Of a stretch of DNA of 64,000 nt, positions 53,786 to 60,585 are shown in pieces. A program made the translations under genes and the position numbers. A model generated the notes under the pieces. That model was not told the origin of the DNA and made no database searches. It worked only from the letters and a program-made list of their open reading frames with translations. Source of the stretch: a virus; IMG/VR virus record IMGVR_UViG_3300010885_020795, positions 62,001-126,000 of that record; one strand, written 5' to 3'. The number at the start of each line of letters is the position of its first letter. Position 1 is the stretch's first letter.

Positions 53786-53944
53786 TTAAATTTGTGCATC
53801 CAAGTACACACGATATGCCTGCATGGTCTTTTCTCCGTAGACCATTTTGCCATATTTTTGAATGTCTTGCAAGAGATCGGTAAATTTCAGTCCCAAGAAT
53901 TGGCATTCTTTTTGTAGAAGTTTAACAGCGGTTGCGAGTTGCAT
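53786..53944 (-). CDS. Very small helical protein
   Basis: ATG 53944 gives 52 residues. The longer frame would start at a TTG inside the -10 box and is therefore rejected. The product (QLATAVKLLQKECQFLGLKF, then YGKMVYGEKTMQAYRVY) is basic and helical. It has its own sigma70-like promoter, as expected for an early anti-host or regulatory protein, though the function is unknown. Confidence 0.6.
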   Translation of the reverse strand: MQLATAVKLLQKECQFLGLKFTDLLQDIQKYGKMVYGEKTMQAYRVYLDAQI

Positions 53945-53971
53945 TGTTGCTTTCTTTGTTGCTAAAATTGT

Positions 53972-54000
53972 ATTATACAACCAAAATGAATTTCGGTCAA
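53972..54000 (-). promoter_or_regulatory. Sigma70-like promoter, TTGACC-17-TATAAT
   Basis: TTGACC (53995-54000), a 17-base spacer beginning GAAATTCAT, and TTGTATAATAC are nearly identical to the promoter at 54287-54315. It drives the 53944 gene. Confidence 0.8.
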
Positions 54001-54010
54001 TTATTGATAA

Positions 54011-54259
54011 TTAATCAATTACCACAACACGATAAACGTCTGTACGCAACTCGCCGGTTTCTTCGTCGAATTGGTCTTCGTAGTCATCAACCAGTTTATC
54101 CATTTGATGATAATCACTACGCTCTATAACACCTTCGGAGACGTTACTGACTTTTGGAGCCACTATGGTGCGCCAGTGATCGCCGTAGTTGTAAGCAAAG
54201 TGAACATCTGCTTCCTGATCCATGTACTTTAACTGCTCAATGAGATCTTTAACTTTCAT
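54011..54259 (-). CDS. Small acidic phage protein
   Basis: ATG 54259 has AAAGGA about eight bases upstream. The longer frame would begin inside the -10 box. The 82-residue product is acidic (YEDQFDEETGEL) after a helical start (KVKDLIEQLKYMDQEADV). The DLIEQLKxxDxxA start resembles small phage proteins of unknown function. It is expressed from its own promoter. Confidence 0.7.
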   Translation of the reverse strand: MKVKDLIEQLKYMDQEADVHFAYNYGDHWRTIVAPKVSNVSEGVIERSDYHQMDKLVDDYEDQFDEETGELRTDVYRVVVID

Positions 54260-54286
54260 TGCTGGTCCTTTTGTTGCAATACAAGT

Positions 54287-54315
54287 ATTATACAACCAAA
54301 CCGAATTTCGGTCAA
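54287..54315 (-). promoter_or_regulatory. Sigma70-like promoter, TTGACC-17-TATAAT
   Basis: TTGACC (54310-54315), spacer GAAATTCGG and on, and TTGTATAATAC form a near copy of the 53972-54000 promoter. It drives the 54259 gene. Confidence 0.8.
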
Positions 54316-54603
54316 TTATTGGGTAATTTTACTACGAGTTTTTTGCACTTTTTTAGCAGGGCTTCGTTTGGGTTTTTCTACTACTTTAGTAGTAGTTTTA
54401 GTAAACTCTTTGGCCACATAGTGGGCAATAAGTTCGCGCTGAATCATTGTAATCAAATCGCCATGATCATCATTTACAACAAATCTAACCGGGCATCTAC
54501 CCCATGCACCCGTTTCGTTAAAATCTGCAAACCAACGTCTATGATCCTTATTTTTTGCATCGAAGACCACATAAGGTCTTCCATGTAATTGAAGTCTACT
54601 CAC
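54316..54603 (-). CDS. Small basic protein (GTG start)
   Basis: The gene starts at GTG 54603 with AGGAG seven bases upstream and no nearby ATG. The 95-residue protein has an N-terminal folded part (LQLHGRPYVVFDAKNKDH, then WGRCPVRFVVNDDHGD) and a Lys/Thr-rich basic tail that could bind nucleic acid. It has its own promoter at 54640-54668. Confidence 0.72.
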   Translation of the reverse strand: MSRLQLHGRPYVVFDAKNKDHRRWFADFNETGAWGRCPVRFVVNDDHGDLITMIQRELIAHYVAKEFTKTTTKVVEKPKRSPAKKVQKTRSKITQ

Positions 54604-54639
54604 TGTACATCTCCTAATAGATTGCTAACTAGTCCAAGT

Positions 54640-54668
54640 AGTATACTGCAAAATTTATTTAATGTCAA
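54640..54668 (-). promoter_or_regulatory. Sigma70-like promoter, TTGACA-17-TATACT
   Basis: TTGACA (54663-54668) and TATACT (54640-54645) are separated by 17 bases, directly after the terminator of the preceding gene. It drives the 54603 gene. Confidence 0.75.
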
Positions 54669-54683
54669 TTAAATTGAATTAAA

Positions 54684-54710
54684 TGAAAAAGCCGCTTTAT
54701 GCGGCTTCTT
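54684..54710 (-). terminator. Terminator overlapping a stop codon
   Basis: The stem AAGCCGC/GCGGCTT with a five-base loop is followed on the minus strand by TTTTTC. The TAA stop of the 54697 gene lies in the loop. Confidence 0.8.
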
Positions 54711-54987
54711 CGTTCTTTTTCCGATATTTGGCCATGGCCAATTCTCTAGCTAAGAACAATCTAAATTTAACATAGTCGCTGAGTTCTTCATCGGGATCAG
54801 CTTGTACTTTATGTACTTGCCTGCGAGTTTCGACCAAAATGTCTTCATCATCAAAGTCGATATCACTGGGCTGAGTTCCTTGTTTTATCAGCGATAATCT
54901 TAATGGATTACTTCTTAGGAGCTTCGGCTTTTTTATCGCCAGCTTGGGCCGGTGCGCTTGCAGGCGCGGCACTTTTGCTGGCATCAA
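54697..54987 (-). CDS. Small phage protein with unresolved start
   Basis: The convincing coding part is DIDFDDEDILVETRRQVHKV and ELSDYVKFRLFLARELAM, a pattern I associate with a small conserved protein of T4-like marine phages. No ATG or GTG with a ribosome site lies before it. The only upstream start (near 54987) overlaps the secreted-protein gene by about 80 bases, and a later TTG would cut the acidic motif. A non-standard start or a small indel is possible. The C-terminal half is helical. Confidence 0.6.
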   Translation of the reverse strand: MMPAKVPRLQAHRPKLAIKKPKLLRSNPLRLSLIKQGTQPSDIDFDDEDILVETRRQVHKVQADPDEELSDYVKFRLFLARELAMAKYRKKNEEAA

Positions 54988-55162
54988 CTTCTTTCTTCTT
55001 CTCTGCCTTAGTCTTTGGCTTTTCTACCTTAGGCATTTCCTTAGGTGTTGCAGGTGCGGAAGCAACTGCGGCAGGTTTTGCAACAGCTTCAGTTTTAGCT
55101 GGCTCAGCGGCAAAAGCGGTTACTGCGAAAAGACTTACGATTAGTGTGGATAGTAGTTTCAT
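54908..55162 (-). CDS. Small secreted Ala/Pro/Lys-rich protein
   Basis: The 84-residue protein has a clear Sec signal peptide (KLLSTLIVSLFAVTAFAAEP, cut after residue 18 or 19) and a mature part made almost only of Ala, Pro, Lys, Glu and Ser. AAGGAG stands six bases before the ATG. Base content is higher in G+C than its neighbours. Small proteins of this look are common in the periplasm of Betaproteobacteria, so acquisition from the host is likely. It may act in the envelope during infection. Confidence 0.78.
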   Translation of the reverse strand: MKLLSTLIVSLFAVTAFAAEPAKTEAVAKPAAVASAPATPKEMPKVEKPKTKAEKKKEVDASKSAAPASAPAQAGDKKAEAPKK

Positions 55163-55208
55163 ATGATCTCCTTGTGATTTGAAACGTAAGCAAATAAATT
55201 ACTTGCTT

Positions 55209-55218
55209 ATATATATAA
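55209..55218 (-). promoter_or_regulatory. TATATATA-type promoter candidate
   Basis: TATATATAAG lies about 50 bases before the secreted-protein gene, followed by a leader hairpin (TAAGCAA/TTGCTTA). It resembles a degenerate late box with the same promoter-hairpin arrangement as the 50880 gene. Confidence 0.3.
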
Positions 55219-55236
55219 CGCCTTAGTTCAGCGTTA
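55218..55236 (-). terminator. Weak hairpin after the PhyH gene
   Basis: AACGC/GCGTT with a nine-base loop overlaps the stop of the 55234 gene. It is followed by alternating AT rather than a T-run, so termination may be partial. Confidence 0.3.
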
Positions 55237-55938
55237 AGTTGACTGTTCTAGCCAAATATTGTCTACCAATTTTAATTTTTTTACCATTTCTTTGGTAGTT
55301 ATATGAGTTAACAACGCCCTTCTTTTCAAAGTGGTATTATTCGGCATTGTGCTGTGCAAGACTCGTGGGTTGTAGATTAGTACATCACCGATGTTCATTT
55401 TTGGTTGTATAACATTGGCTAAAAATTCTTCTGTATAAACTCCCTTGTAGCTGTCTTTAACAATCCAATTTTTTAAATGGCTTCCTGGATACAAACCAGT
55501 ACCACCATTGTCTTTGTTAAATTCACATAAGGGTACAATACATTGTACACCTAATAGGTCAACTTCTTCATGCCATTCATCAAAGCGATAGGGACTATCT
55601 ATATGTGGTTTTACAAATTGATTACCAGGCTCGTTGGTAATTACATCCGATACATACACACAATTATTATCGAACCATGATTGCGTGATGTATAAGAGTT
55701 GTTGATTAATGCGATGAACACAGGGCCAATCAACAACTTGTTGACTCCACCAAATGGCCAATTCTTCTAGACCAGTTAGATCTTTTTTAGGAAAATATTT
55801 TGCAGTAAAATCGTGTCCTCGTTGAGGTTCCAATTTATTTTGAAAAAAGTTTAAGTGAGCTATAGCAAGAGGATCTATTATGTTTTTTACTACACAATAT
55901 CCTTGTTGCTTGATTGTTTCTAAAATTTGTTGGCCCAT
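55234..55938 (-). CDS. PhyH-type 2OG-Fe(II) dioxygenase
   Basis: The 234-residue protein has FVKPHIDSPY (His112, Asp114), NGGTGLYPGSHL and IYNPRVLHSTMPN (His195), with Arg206/207 after it for 2-oxoglutarate. This is the layout of the phytanoyl-CoA dioxygenase family. Members hydroxylate lipids, sugars or small molecules. It overlaps the next gene upstream by 19 bases. Substrate unknown. Confidence 0.85.
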   Translation of the reverse strand: MGQQILETIKQQGYCVVKNIIDPLAIAHLNFFQNKLEPQRGHDFTAKYFPKKDLTGLEELAIWWSQQVVDWPCVHRINQQLLYITQSWFDNNCVYVSDVITNEPGNQFVKPHIDSPYRFDEWHEEVDLLGVQCIVPLCEFNKDNGGTGLYPGSHLKNWIVKDSYKGVYTEEFLANVIQPKMNIGDVLIYNPRVLHSTMPNNTTLKRRALLTHITTKEMVKKLKLVDNIWLEQST

Positions 55939-56255
55939 AAGTTTATGTCACCTTGATATAGTGTAAACTCGAATGCATCCATTTCGTTGAAAAGAATTAA
56001 TTGTTTCTTGCTCAAGTAATAAGGCCATATCATTCTGTCATCTAACATCAATAAAGTTTTGTTAAGAACTTTATACTTTTCAGGAAGTTTTAATGTATAA
56101 GTTTTCCAAAGACCTTTTGCAAGATCCAACCCATTACCAGTAAATCTTGTTCCCTTGGCGTTCTTAAAAATTACAAAAAATTCAAAATCACTGTCATAGT
56201 GTGATTTTAAATTACTAAGAATAGTTTCACTTATCGGCTTTTTTGATAAGCTCAT
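55920..56255 (-). CDS. Hypothetical phage protein
   Basis: The 111-residue protein is an alternating strand and helix protein (DFEFFVIFKNAKGTRFTG, LLMLDDRMIWPYYL, DAFEFTLYQGD) without a known motif. It overlaps the genes on both sides by 19-29 bases, so it is co-translated with the 56227 and PhyH genes. Confidence 0.7.
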   Translation of the reverse strand: MSLSKKPISETILSNLKSHYDSDFEFFVIFKNAKGTRFTGNGLDLAKGLWKTYTLKLPEKYKVLNKTLLMLDDRMIWPYYLSKKQLILFNEMDAFEFTLYQGDINLWANKF

Positions 56256-56544
56256 CCTCGTTCACCTGTTTACCATGAGATAATTCTATTACAGTAAAAT
56301 CCTGGCATTTGAATAAATTGTTTAACTTTTCCATTAAATTAAACGCATGACCTGGATTCGAGAATGAAACTTTTTTATATTTTGGTCCGGGATAATCTTG
56401 TAGACTATTCAGAAAAGTTCGTAGGTTAAAAGGCTTGTTCTTATAGAACACGGCATAAATTGCCTCGGCATCAAGTACCTCTTCGCTTTTGTATGTTTTT
56501 GGATCTACGTATGTTAATAATATCGTTGGTTTAGGTCTTGCCAT
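56227..56544 (-). CDS. Conserved-type T4-like phage protein
   Basis: The 105-residue protein has TILLTYVDPKTYKSEEVL, AIYAVFYKNKPFNLRT and YPGPKYKKVSFSNPGHAFNL. I recall this combination from T4-like marine phages, without a known function. A TAAATA box lies about 22 bases upstream and GAGGAAGG precedes the ATG. Confidence 0.78.
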   Translation of the reverse strand: MARPKPTILLTYVDPKTYKSEEVLDAEAIYAVFYKNKPFNLRTFLNSLQDYPGPKYKKVSFSNPGHAFNLMEKLNNLFKCQDFTVIELSHGKQVNEDELIKKADK

Positions 56545-56565
56545 CAGTTGCCTTCCTCTCTACTT

Positions 56566-56571
56566 TATTTA
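56566..56571 (-). promoter_or_regulatory. TAAATA box (minus strand)
   Basis: TTGATAAATAAAG in the gap before the 56544 gene is a late-type candidate with room for a Shine-Dalgarno. Confidence 0.4.
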
Positions 56572-56595
56572 TCAAGAAAGGCATTAACAGGCTAT

Positions 56596-56805
56596 TTAAT
56601 TTTTAAAACCACCACCATCTAATTTAGAACTTGCTGTTTTTGATTGATCTATAGACAATTTTTCTGTTGCGGTGATCAATAACGAATTTATTTCGTGCAT
56701 TAATGCCACACTTTGATTGTAGTCTAGTGTAATAGACTTTTTACCTAATTTAGCGGCCTGACTGACTAGACCGCTAAACTCTTTAATCTTCGATAATTCT
56801 TGCAT
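56596..56805 (-). CDS. Small helical phage protein
   Basis: ATG 56805 is used; a GTG precedes it by one codon. The 69-residue protein is helical (ELSKIKEFSGLVSQAAKLG, then QSVALMHEINSLLITATEKL) with a Gly-rich end. It overlaps the previous gene by 23 bases. Function unknown. Confidence 0.7.
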   Translation of the reverse strand: MQELSKIKEFSGLVSQAAKLGKKSITLDYNQSVALMHEINSLLITATEKLSIDQSKTASSKLDGGGFKN

Positions 56806-57256
56806 CACGTTTTTGTTGCAGTACTAGTTTTAGATCAGTTTGATTTTTATATGGACCAACTGATTCATAGGACTCAACTGTGGTCAATCTAGGACAAAAA
56901 CTTTGCACCCAACCATTTTTAAACTTGACGCCATACCAACCAGCGGCATGTACACTTTTTGTATTTGCCTTTTTAGTAAAGCAGGGATAGTCATTGATCT
57001 TTTGTATGTTATAAACATCTTCTTGATCAGTAGGGTAACCCATGACAGTCATTTGGCCGCCATGTGATAGATCTCTACCTGCAAATTCAATTTGATGTTT
57101 ACGAAGCTCTTCGGTATTTGTTAGTACTAAGTCTTGTTTCCTTAGTTTAATAACATATTGACCATCGTATAAGTTCATCATGCCTACACGCGATCCGCTT
57201 TCTTCGAGGATCCAAAATTTTTCTTTAATAACCGGTTTTGCAATAATCATATTCAT
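56783..57256 (-). CDS. Conserved-type T4-like phage protein
   Basis: The 157-residue protein starts NMIIAKPVIKEKFWILEESG and has VMGYPTD, HAAGWYGVKFKNGWVQSFCP, a set I recall from short uncharacterised proteins of T4-like marine phages next to the exonuclease gene. It overlaps the exonuclease by an ATGA. No active site is evident. Confidence 0.75.
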   Translation of the reverse strand: MNMIIAKPVIKEKFWILEESGSRVGMMNLYDGQYVIKLRKQDLVLTNTEELRKHQIEFAGRDLSHGGQMTVMGYPTDQEDVYNIQKINDYPCFTKKANTKSVHAAGWYGVKFKNGWVQSFCPRLTTVESYESVGPYKNQTDLKLVLQQKRDARIIED

Positions 57257-58242
57257 TTATAAGTTGCTCCTAGATAATCACTGTGCTCTGTCATTTTTTC
57301 TGCTACGGTTACTAAATCCCATTTACCGCAAAACTTTACAAAATGTAATCCTACTTGTGATACTTTCGGCTTGTTAGTCACTTGACTAATAGTTTCGTCT
57401 AGAATAATTTTAATATCTTCAGGCTGTTGTGTCAAGTCTATTAGAGTTTTATTATGCAGATATCTGTCACGAACTCTGTGTTCGACACCATTATGGTCAA
57501 CCCAACGTTGGAGCATGAGATTGTTCCAATTATATCCTTGTGCTAATCGATCTGCAAAGGCTTCACGGAGACCAACCTTATTTTTTGTGCCTTTTTCTCG
57601 TACTCCCGGATAAGCAGAGAAGACGTTGTCAGAGGTATCGCCTCGCATACACTTCTCAAATAGTAGCCACTCGGGGTCGGGAACTTCTTTTGCTTGCTTA
57701 GTTTTTTTGTCAATGACAGGACGATTTTTCTCATCAAAGACTCCTTCGAGTGTAGTTAGTTGTTTGGTAATTCCGTTGAACTGCCTTACATTGTGAGCCA
57801 GTAATTGATAAAAATCGCTGTCACTGCTGACAATGACATGTTCGTCATCGGGATGAGTCTGAATAAAACGTGCAATGAAATCATCAGCTTCGCATCTACC
57901 ATTCTGTAGTATAGTGCAATTAGATTTCTTTTCAAAGAATTCTTTGAGCTCGTCAAAGGCCTGCCAAAAGATTCGATCTTCTTCTGCTTCCTTGGGTGTA
58001 AGTGCCGCACGGGCGGCCGCACGGTTTGCCTTATAATTGACGTCGTAGTCTTTGCGCCAGCTACGACCTTCGAGACAGATTACAACATGACTACCTTTAA
58101 AATCACGCCATACTTTATTGATACTGTTAAACATGATATGATATGCCATACCAACTTTAGTTTCTGGATCCTCGCCTCTAACTACGTGCCTAGCACGAAA
58201 AAACATATTAGCGGCGTCTACTAGCAAAAATGTTCTAGACAT
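57253..58242 (-). CDS. 5'-3' exonuclease / RNase H, PIN-FEN family
   Basis: The 329-residue protein has LLVDAANMFFRA (Asp9), CEADDFIARF (118-121), SSDSDFYQLL (141-147) and RGDTSDNVFSAYPGV (201-206). These supply the metal-binding acids of the FEN/T4 RNase H fold. The enzyme removes RNA primers and flaps at the replication fork. Length matches T4 RNase H. It overlaps its neighbours by 4-8 bases, in an operon of replication-related genes. Confidence 0.92.
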   Translation of the reverse strand: MSRTFLLVDAANMFFRARHVVRGEDPETKVGMAYHIMFNSINKVWRDFKGSHVVICLEGRSWRKDYDVNYKANRAAARAALTPKEAEEDRIFWQAFDELKEFFEKKSNCTILQNGRCEADDFIARFIQTHPDDEHVIVSSDSDFYQLLAHNVRQFNGITKQLTTLEGVFDEKNRPVIDKKTKQAKEVPDPEWLLFEKCMRGDTSDNVFSAYPGVREKGTKNKVGLREAFADRLAQGYNWNNLMLQRWVDHNGVEHRVRDRYLHNKTLIDLTQQPEDIKIILDETISQVTNKPKVSQVGLHFVKFCGKWDLVTVAEKMTEHSDYLGATYK

Positions 58243-58441
58243 TCAAATAGCTTTCAATTATATTGTTATCGATTTTTTCTTTAAATGCTAAAGAAAATTG
58301 TTGTTGTAATTCCATAAAATGTACATATTCTACAACTGTTAGCAGTATTTCATGGATAGTTTCGCCATTTATAAATTCTAAAAGAATATGGCTGTCGTCG
58401 ATCCATTTAGTACTAAAAGTCCAATTTACACTTAATGTCAT
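58235..58441 (-). CDS. Small acidic protein with promoter at its start
   Basis: The 68-residue protein (LSVNWTFSTKWID, then HILLEFINGETIHEIL and MELQQQFSLAFKEK) is mixed strand and helix. The sigma70-like -10 box ends five bases before the ATG, so the message from that promoter would have no leader. It precedes the exonuclease. Function unknown. Confidence 0.65.
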   Translation of the reverse strand: MTLSVNWTFSTKWIDDSHILLEFINGETIHEILLTVVEYVHFMELQQQFSLAFKEKIDNNIIESYLNV

Positions 58442-58446
58442 CGCTT

Positions 58447-58475
58447 ATTATATAATAATTGTTATTTCTTGTCAA
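58447..58475 (-). promoter_or_regulatory. Sigma70-like promoter, TTGACA-17-TATAAT (leaderless)
   Basis: A perfect -35 (58470-58475) and a perfect -10 (58447-58452) are 17 bases apart. The -35 is inside the last codons of the 58462 gene, and the predicted start of transcription falls at ATG 58441. Confidence 0.8.
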
Positions 58476-58794
58476 CGGTTTTTTTGCTTCGTTTTTTTGG
58501 TAAAACTTCAGCATCGGCAACAAATTTTGATTCTTCTACTTGTTGTTGTGCAATACTTCCGCACAATTCGGTAAACCAAGAATCTACAATTTCTTCTGTG
58601 GTTGCACCTGCATATCCATGCGACATCAAAAATTTGACAAACGCAGGATTCCATTCTAATTCCATAAAGCCCTGTTTTGGATCGCTACTATCCACATTGG
58701 TCTTAACAACATTTACCCATGGCACGTTTTCATCTTCGGGCATGGGATTTGGTAATTCTTTTTTACCAAACAAGTTTTTTATAAAGTTTTTCAT
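58462..58794 (-). CDS. Hypothetical phage protein
   Basis: The 110-residue protein has NFIKNLFGKKELPNPMP, MELEWNPAFVKFLMSHGY, a Gly-Ala-Thr turn, and a basic Lys-rich tail. The central helix with EEIVDSWFTELCGS is typical of small conserved phage proteins. It overlaps the next gene by four bases. Function unknown. Confidence 0.72.
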   Translation of the reverse strand: MKNFIKNLFGKKELPNPMPEDENVPWVNVVKTNVDSSDPKQGFMELEWNPAFVKFLMSHGYAGATTEEIVDSWFTELCGSIAQQQVEESKFVADAEVLPKKRSKKTVDKK

Positions 58795-59012
58795 ACGATT
58801 TTACCTAATCCCAAATAAATCAATTGATCCAATTCAGCTTGGTAGTCTTTACCTAGCCTGCGTTTTTCGTAGATTGCCTGTAGCACTCCTTGACCGTCGC
58901 CATAGTCAGTAGCACCGGCACCGCGACTTTCTAATTCTTCAACGAGATCATCTGTATCAAATTCTGACAAGTCAACATCTACTTCAACTTCTGTGTAAAT
59001 TGTTTTATACAT
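58791..59012 (-). CDS. Small acidic phage protein
   Basis: The 73-residue acidic protein has VEVDVDLSEFDTDDLVEELE, then a helical end (GVLQAIYEKRRLGKDYQAEL). It begins in the stop codon of the membrane-protein gene upstream (TAATG). Function unknown. Confidence 0.75.
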   Translation of the reverse strand: MYKTIYTEVEVDVDLSEFDTDDLVEELESRGAGATDYGDGQGVLQAIYEKRRLGKDYQAELDQLIYLGLGKIV

Positions 59013-59179
59013 TAAACTATTTCCTCAACAATGCCTAAAATTTCTGCCATTATCAAACAGAAGCCAGCCATAAGTAAGTTGCCCTGGATCAAACAGCCCC
59101 CGGCACCGATACGAATAATACTCTTTACAAGACTCACATAAAAATGTCCACGGCTTGTATCTTTAGGTTGTATATCCAT
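59012..59179 (-). CDS. 55-residue putative membrane protein
   Basis: The short frame starts with ATG at 59179, has GGAG upstream, and fills an otherwise empty gap exactly. It joins both neighbours by TAATG overlaps. The product (MDIQPKDTSRGHFYVSLVKS, then a hydrophobic stretch of about 30 residues with IIRIGAGG and LLMAGFCLIMAEILGIV) has one membrane helix. It may sit in the host membrane, but its role is unknown. Confidence 0.75.
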   Translation of the reverse strand: MDIQPKDTSRGHFYVSLVKSIIRIGAGGCLIQGNLLMAGFCLIMAEILGIVEEIV

Positions 59180-59517
59180 TAAAGTTTCTCCAAATCATTG
59201 ACTGTAGACTTAATAGTTTCAGCAAGATTTAATGCTGATTGTTTTTTTAAAATTAAACTATGTTGATCTTCTCTGTAGCCGTGTATCAATATATCCCAGG
59301 CCGATTTGATTCTACTAAATCCTTCTTTCCAAAAGGGTGTGGTTGTATTAACATAAAATGTTAAAGTGATATCTTTAGTTTCATTGTCACCTTCTGCTTC
59401 AATCCACATGTGTATCGAATGGTCAGGATCAGTACAATCGCAGGCTATGGTATATGTTTTGGCATCGACATAGTCTGCATTTAACATTATGCCTTGTGCT
59501 GGTTTTTCTGAGGTCAT
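59179..59517 (-). CDS. Conserved-type T4-like phage protein
   Basis: ATG 59517 overlaps the upstream stop (ATGA), preferred to a GTG two codons earlier. The 112-residue protein has TIACDCTDPDHSIHMWIEAE, a strand pair with Cys residues, and a helical C-terminus. I recall the CDC-DHSIHMW pattern from T4-like marine phages. Function unknown. Confidence 0.75.
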   Translation of the reverse strand: MTSEKPAQGIMLNADYVDAKTYTIACDCTDPDHSIHMWIEAEGDNETKDITLTFYVNTTTPFWKEGFSRIKSAWDILIHGYREDQHSLILKKQSALNLAETIKSTVNDLEKL

Positions 59518-59723
59518 ACACACGTACTTAAAAAGTTATGCAGTCTTTCCACTGCTTCATCAAAGTTAACAGCGAATACTTTTGCAGTAATCGTTCCATC
59601 GGAAACACTCATGTCAAAAGGAACTAGACCGTTAAATCTAAATTCATTGGGTAGTTCGGTTACTACAGTAAATTCTTGTAACATCTTTGCTCTGTTGATA
59701 ATATCATCTACTATATCATTCAT
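59514..59723 (-). CDS. Small phage protein
   Basis: The 69-residue protein has a helical start (NDIVDDIINRAKMLQEF) and beta/alpha C-terminal half (KVFAVNFDEAVERLHNFL). It starts two bases after queE ends on the operon path. Function unknown. Confidence 0.72.
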   Translation of the reverse strand: MNDIVDDIINRAKMLQEFTVVTELPNEFRFNGLVPFDMSVSDGTITAKVFAVNFDEAVERLHNFLSTCV

Positions 59724-59724
59724 T

Positions 59725-60585
59725 TTATTTTCCCCATCCGTTAGACCATATGTCTACATGTAATCGTGGACTATATCTATAACCACGTGCCAGTGCTTCG
59801 TCTGCAATATGTTTAGTATTACTAAAATATGCTTGGTCGGTTCCGCCCACAGGCATAACATATACTTGACCTACAAAACCTGCACGTCTATATTCAGATA
59901 CTGCTTGATTGACTTCTTCAAAGTCTTCTTGCTTGTCTATGACAAATTTTAAATACGCATAACCACGTTGTTGATACTCCATGACAACATCTGGTTTAAT
60001 AGCATCTTGCCAAGATTCGCCACTGGCACTGAGTTTGGGACTAACACTGAATGTAAGTTGATCTCTGCTTAGATGGTAGTCATTGAGTAAGAAACGTCTA
60101 AAGTCGTCGTGTAAATGTTGAGTACCATTTGTTTCAAATGTAAGATTACGTAGATCCATCATTCTGGGATGACTTAATAAGCTGGGATAAAGTTGTTGCC
60201 AACCTAGCAATGGTTCGCCGCCTGTGACAACAAGATGTACATCATTGCCGTTAGTTTGTACCCACTTGTGATTAGGTGTTAGCTTTAACATTTCTTCCAC
60301 TGCTTCATCGATACTGTAGTATGGACTTAGATGTTTAAAAGATGGATGCCAACTAGCATAACTATCACAACCAGTTTGTGATAGTGGCAGATCCATAAAA
60401 GTTTTATATAAATGAACACGAGCTCCGATATCATCGGGTTCTGTGGTCTTTTCACCTGCAGGTAATCCAAAGCCCGCACATTTAAAGTTACAGCCGAATG
60501 TACGAAAGAACACACTGGGTACACCAATAAAGCGACCTTCTCCTTGTGCGCTGTAAAAAATTTCACTTACTTTAATTTTATCCAT
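59725..60585 (-). CDS. queE: 7-carboxy-7-deazaguanine synthase
   Basis: The 286-residue protein has EIFYSAQGEGRFIGVPSVFF, the QueE N-terminal signature, RTFGCNFKC (Cys32, Cys36), VTGGEPLL, and ETNGTQ with SVSPK for SAM and substrate binding. The third cluster cysteine is Cys73 in TGCDSYASW, after an insertion of about 36 residues, so the spacing is C-x3-C-x36-C rather than a compact motif. It converts CPH4 to CDG for 7-deazaguanine synthesis. folE lies nearby, but queD is not in the window. Confidence 0.93.
   Translation of the reverse strand: MDKIKVSEIFYSAQGEGRFIGVPSVFFRTFGCNFKCAGFGLPAGEKTTEPDDIGARVHLYKTFMDLPLSQTGCDSYASWHPSFKHLSPYYSIDEAVEEMLKLTPNHKWVQTNGNDVHLVVTGGEPLLGWQQLYPSLLSHPRMMDLRNLTFETNGTQHLHDDFRRFLLNDYHLSRDQLTFSVSPKLSASGESWQDAIKPDVVMEYQQRGYAYLKFVIDKQEDFEEVNQAVSEYRRAGFVGQVYVMPVGGTDQAYFSNTKHIADEALARGYRYSPRLHVDIWSNGWGK

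Noticed and set aside
53945-53980. Extended N-terminus for the 53786 gene starting with a TTG
   Set aside because: The TTG lies in the sigma70-like -10 box, upstream of the predicted transcript start, so it cannot be translated from that promoter.
54260-54295. Extended N-terminus for the 54011 gene
   Set aside because: It also begins inside the -10 box; ATG 54259 has a good ribosome site.
59179-59523. GTG 59523 as start of the small conserved protein
   Set aside because: ATG 59517 forms the usual ATGA overlap with the upstream gene.
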